This document shows positions 30,820 through 34,163 of a stretch of 34,163 nucleotides of DNA, piece by piece. This DNA is from Pseudomonadota bacterium (GTDB taxonomy: Bacteria; Desulfobacterota; Binatia; UBA1149). A program made the position numbers and the translations under genes. Every line of letters begins with the position of its first letter. Position 1 is the stretch's first letter. A model generated the notes under the pieces. The model was given only the letters and a program-made list of their open reading frames with translations. It ran no database searches and was not told the origin of the DNA. Location of the stretch: NCBI GenBank assembly GCA_014382245.1, contig JACNKC010000035.1, positions 1 to 34,163 on the forward strand, read 5' to 3'.

Positions 30820-31231
30820 TCTCGTAGAGCGCGATACGTCGCTGCTCGTGTTGGCACTGGCCGTGGCCAGCTGGGTCGCCGGGCTCGGCAACGCCATCAG
30901 CGTGTTGCTGGGTGGCGGTTTCATGGTCATCAACTTTCGCGTGATACGGATGTTGGTCGCCCGGGCGCTCGGTGGCCGCAAGCAGGCCGTGGCCGAGGGC
31001 ACAAGCGTTGGAGCCGAGCCGCCGCCAGGGCGGCGAACCTGGCCACTGTTTGTTGGTAAGCTGTTACTTGGAATTGCGCTTATAGCCGGTGTGCTGTACC
31101 AGTTTCCCGTTGAGCCGCTGTCGTTTGCCGCGGGTACGACGGCCCTCCTGCTGGTCATATTGCTGCGGGGGCTCAGCGGTGGCCTGGCAGACGAAGCCGG
31201 CACGAGCGAAAGCAGCCCGACGGAGAACTGA
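30806..31231 (+). CDS. atpI: ATP synthase subunit I (AtpI-like)
   Basis: The 141-residue hydrophobic protein lies directly before atpB. Predicted membrane segments are about 13-31 (LLVLALAVASWVAGLGNAI), 33-50 (LLGGGFMVINFRVIRML), 82-98 (FVGKLLLGIALIAGVLY) and 106-123 (SFAAGTTALLLVILL), the four-helix plan of the ATP_synt_I family. A proline/glycine-rich loop separates the pairs. AtpI is a non-structural assembly factor for the c ring. Family assignment rests on topology and position more than on a sharp motif. Confidence 0.75.
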   Translation: MKALDLVERDTSLLVLALAVASWVAGLGNAISVLLGGGFMVINFRVIRMLVARALGGRKQAVAEGTSVGAEPPPGRRTWPLFVGKLLLGIALIAGVLYQFPVEPLSFAAGTTALLLVILLRGLSGGLADEAGTSESSPTEN

Positions 31232-31233
31232 CA

Positions 31234-32040
31234 TTGAACGGCAAAGTGAGAAAGACCACCCCTGGGTCGCTGTTTATCGGCCTGGCTACAGCCTTCACGT
31301 TGGCCGTTGTCCTGGTAGAGCCGGCCCGCGCATCGGGCGGAGTGACGTGGTTTGCTCTCATCCCCGGAGTCAACACCATCTGGCCCCACACCGTGGGTGC
31401 CACCCTGGTATCGTTGCTCCTGGTTTTGTTTGCCTGGGCCGCCGGGCGCCAGCTCGAAGCCGCGCGCGGGCGCGGCACGGCCCTGGTACCCGACGAGAAC
31501 CTGAGCCTGCGCAATGCGGCCGAGCTCCTGGTCGGCGCCGTTCACTCGATGACCGAGGGCGTCCTGGGTAAACCGGGCAAGCAGTACGCGGCCCTCTTCG
31601 GCACGTTTTTCATTTTCATACTGATGGCCAACCTGCTCGGTCTGGTGCCGGGGTTTGCTCCGCCCACCGACAACTTCAACATTACTTTTGCACTGGGCAT
31701 CGCGTCGTTTCTCGGTTTCAACGCCATCGGCATACGCCGGCAGGGCCTGGTCAATTACGCCAAGCACTTTGTAGGCCCGGTGTGGTGGCTGGCGGTTCTC
31801 ATGATCCCGCTCGAACTCATAGACAACATGGTTCGCCCAGCGTCGCTCGCTCTTCGACTCGCGGGCAACATGACCGGCGACCATCTCGTGCTGTCGATTT
31901 TTACCGATCTCACCAAGTTCGTGATCCCGGTGGTCTTCTATTTTCTGGGGGCTTTCGTGTCCCTGGTACAAGCTTTCGTGTTCACCCTGCTTTCAATCAT
32001 CTACGTGTCGCTGGCCGTTGGCCACGCCGACGAGCACTGA
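31234..32040 (+). CDS. atpB: F1FO ATP synthase subunit a
   Basis: Stator of FO that forms the proton half-channels next to the c ring. The protein is 268 residues. The key arginine lies in the helix ELIDNMVRPASLALRLAGNM (the R of ALRLAGNM), and the last helix reads FTLLSIIYVSLAVGHADEH. TNDNFNIT-like PPTDNFNITFALG and GLVPGF are also conserved. The start is TTG at 31234, three bases after the atpI stop. A GTG twelve bases further on is possible. Confidence 0.95.
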   Translation: MNGKVRKTTPGSLFIGLATAFTLAVVLVEPARASGGVTWFALIPGVNTIWPHTVGATLVSLLLVLFAWAAGRQLEAARGRGTALVPDENLSLRNAAELLVGAVHSMTEGVLGKPGKQYAALFGTFFIFILMANLLGLVPGFAPPTDNFNITFALGIASFLGFNAIGIRRQGLVNYAKHFVGPVWWLAVLMIPLELIDNMVRPASLALRLAGNMTGDHLVLSIFTDLTKFVIPVVFYFLGAFVSLVQAFVFTLLSIIYVSLAVGHADEH

Positions 32041-32157
32041 TTGGACGACGACTTTCAAGGGTGGAATTCGAAACAACTTCGTTGCGGTCGGTGTTGATAG
32101 AGGAGTGGTTGGTAGAGGAAAGAGGATGGATGTCGGGCCGTAAAAACGCAGCGTGAT

Positions 32158-32163
32158 AAGGAG
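32158..32163 (+). promoter_or_regulatory. Strong Shine-Dalgarno site for atpE
   Basis: AAGGAG followed by six A/T bases before the ATG is one of the strongest ribosome sites in this window. It fits the need for many more c than a subunits from one mRNA. Confidence 0.75.
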
Positions 32164-32169
32164 AAAATA

Positions 32170-32490
32170 ATGAAGAAGATGAAGACTTTTATATATGCGG
32201 CAACTGCTTTCGTGGCTGCATCGCTGGTGGCTACACCGGCGATGGCTGCCGATGGCGGTGGTGGTGGCGGTGGAATGATAGCGCTGGCGGCAGGCATCTG
32301 CATGGGCGTGGCGGCTTTCGGCGCGGCGCTCGGCCAGGGCCAGGCCGTGGCAGCGGCCATGGAGTCGATAGGGCGTAACCCCAACTCGGCCGACCGCATC
32401 CAGACACCGATGATCATCGGTATCGCTTTCATGGAAGCACTGGGCATTTACGCCCTGGTGGTTGCCTTCCTGCTGCAGGCCAAGATCTGA
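32170..32490 (+). CDS. atpE: F1FO ATP synthase subunit c with signal-peptide-like N terminus
   Basis: Rotor ring subunit of FO. The 106 residues exceed the usual 75-90 because of an N-terminal basic and hydrophobic segment, MKKMKTFIYAATAFVAAS, ending in TPAMA-A. It resembles a cleavable signal peptide, known in some deltaproteobacterial c subunits. Seven glycines (29-35) follow. The polar loop between the helices reads ESIGRNPNSADRI, and the ion-binding glutamate is E89 in FMEALGIYALVV. Q56 and Y94 match residues of sodium-binding rings, but position 90 is alanine rather than serine or threonine. It sits 129 bases after atpB; that gap holds only the ribosome site. It is followed by a terminator. 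Confidence 0.95.
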   Translation: MKKMKTFIYAATAFVAASLVATPAMAADGGGGGGGMIALAAGICMGVAAFGAALGQGQAVAAAMESIGRNPNSADRIQTPMIIGIAFMEALGIYALVVAFLLQAKI

Positions 32491-32509
32491 CAGGCGGGAT
32501 ATTGACCTG

Positions 32510-32570
32510 GCCAACGGGCTGCCGTTGGCTGGTAAACTGGCGGGGATCGACAGCGGTCCCCGCCTTTTTT
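32510..32570 (+). terminator. Rho-independent terminator after atpE (double hairpin)
   Basis: Two hairpins follow atpE. The first is GCCAACGG-GCTG-CCGTTGGC (32510-32529), a perfect 8-bp stem. The second is GGCGGGGA (32539-32546) paired with TCCCCGCC (32557-32564), 8 bp with a 10-base loop, then six T (32565-32570). The second is a textbook intrinsic terminator for the hemL-atpZIBE operon. It lies just before the convergent pyrE. Confidence 0.9.
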
Positions 32571-32586
32571 ATGAGCTGTTCGCGGG

Positions 32587-33150
32587 CTATTGCCCGGCCG
32601 CTTCTATCTCGGCCCTGGTTGCCAGTGCCACCACCGAGTCGCAACGCTCCGCGAGGCGGGACATACCGTTGTTCTCCTGGCGGTCGACCACGGTGACGAT
32701 GAGCGAGACCCGGCCGCCGGCTTCTTCCACGGCGTCGACGGCTTGGAGCGTCGAGCCACCGGTGGTGACCACGTCCTCCACGAGGGCGATGCGCGCTTCG
32801 GGGCGAAAACGGCCGTCGAGTTTTGCTGCCGTGCCGTGATCCTTGACGTCACGGCGAACAAAGAAGCCCTCCAGCGGCTGGCCCAGGCGAGCGGCCTCGC
32901 ACAGCGCTACCGAAACCAGGGGCACTGCGCCCACCGCCATGCCGCCGACCAGTTCGATCTCGTTGGCAAGCAGGATCTCGGCCACGGCCGTTCCCAGGAG
33001 GCACGCTCCCTGCGAGGACATGACGGTCTGCTTTACGTCGACGTAGAAGTCGCTGGTCTGCCCCGAGGCCAGAGTGAAACTGCCGCGTCGCCACGAGAGG
33101 CGGGCGAGCAGTGCTGCTACATCGGCCCGTGTGTTGGTCGTTTCGGCCAT
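32587..33150 (-). CDS. pyrE: Orotate phosphoribosyltransferase
   Basis: Transfers phosphoribose from PRPP to orotate, forming OMP in pyrimidine synthesis. At 187 residues it is slightly short but complete. The N-terminal region reads SFTLASGQTSDFYVDVKQT. FFVRRDVKDHGTAAKLDG covers the catalytic loop, and IALVEDVVTTGGSTLQAVDA is the PRPP-binding motif. The ATG start is 19 bases after the acyl-CoA dehydrogenase stop on the same strand, so they may be cotranscribed. It converges with atpE. Confidence 0.93.
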   Translation of the reverse strand: MAETTNTRADVAALLARLSWRRGSFTLASGQTSDFYVDVKQTVMSSQGACLLGTAVAEILLANEIELVGGMAVGAVPLVSVALCEAARLGQPLEGFFVRRDVKDHGTAAKLDGRFRPEARIALVEDVVTTGGSTLQAVDAVEEAGGRVSLIVTVVDRQENNGMSRLAERCDSVVALATRAEIEAAGQ

Positions 33151-33169
33151 CGTTATCTATCCCAGCGTG

Positions 33170-34163
<994 letters not shown>

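Noticed and set aside
30787-31971. 394-codon minus-strand frame opposite atpI and atpB
   Set aside because: It is antisense to clear FO genes, and its low-complexity charged composition indicates a shadow.

Overview
The window looks like the replication-origin neighbourhood of a GC-rich Gram-negative bacterium. The gene order is rpmH-rnpA-yidD-yidC-jag-mnmE-mnmG-rsmG-parA-parB-atpF'FHAGDC on one side and dnaA-dnaN-gyrB-gyrA on the other, and it matches deltaproteobacterial lineages in the broad sense (Desulfobacterota, Myxococcota, Binatota or SAR324-like). The paired b/b' ATP synthase stalk genes, the split F1 and FO operons, the YidC with a large periplasmic domain and the signal-peptide-bearing c subunit fit this. 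The exact phylum cannot be settled from the sequence alone.

Layout. From about 29.0 kb leftwards every gene is on the minus strand: dnaA, dnaN, gyrB, gyrA, gpsA (interrupted), rpmH, rnpA, yidD, yidC, jag, mnmE, mnmG, rsmG, parA, parB, the F1/stalk operon atpF'-F-H-A-G-D-C, a YyaL/SPATA20-like thioredoxin-domain protein, and an APC-family permease cut by the left edge. From about 29.2 kb rightwards hemL, atpZ-like, atpI-like, atpB and atpE are on the plus strand. A strong terminator follows atpE. Beyond it pyrE and an acyl-CoA dehydrogenase (cut by the right edge) are on the minus strand. The strand switch at about 29.05 kb coincides with a cluster of consensus DnaA boxes, so genes on both sides are read away from the presumed origin. 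A second candidate origin element, an AT-rich stretch plus one perfect DnaA box, lies between dnaA and dnaN.

How the genes work together. DnaA, the sliding clamp and gyrase serve initiation and elongation. ParA, ParB and two perfect parS sites form the origin-segregation system. RpmH, RnpA, YidD, YidC and Jag are the usual ribosome/RNase P/membrane-insertion block, and YidC can insert FO subunits. MnmE and MnmG modify the tRNA wobble uridine, and RsmG methylates 16S rRNA. The two ATP synthase operons lie about 20 kb apart on opposite sides of dnaA and together encode the full F1FO enzyme.

I see no mobile elements, CRISPR arrays, tRNA or rRNA genes, and no clearly new multi-gene system. The points most worth a second look are: gpsA, with an in-frame stop inside a short tract of clustered substitutions; a 26-bp DnaA-box palindrome at the dnaA/hemL divide; a palindrome beside a perfect -10 box upstream of dnaN; a Jag protein that has lost both RNA-binding signatures but gained a long charged linker; and the ion-site residues of the c subunit. 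No stretch longer than about 300 bases lacks a gene.
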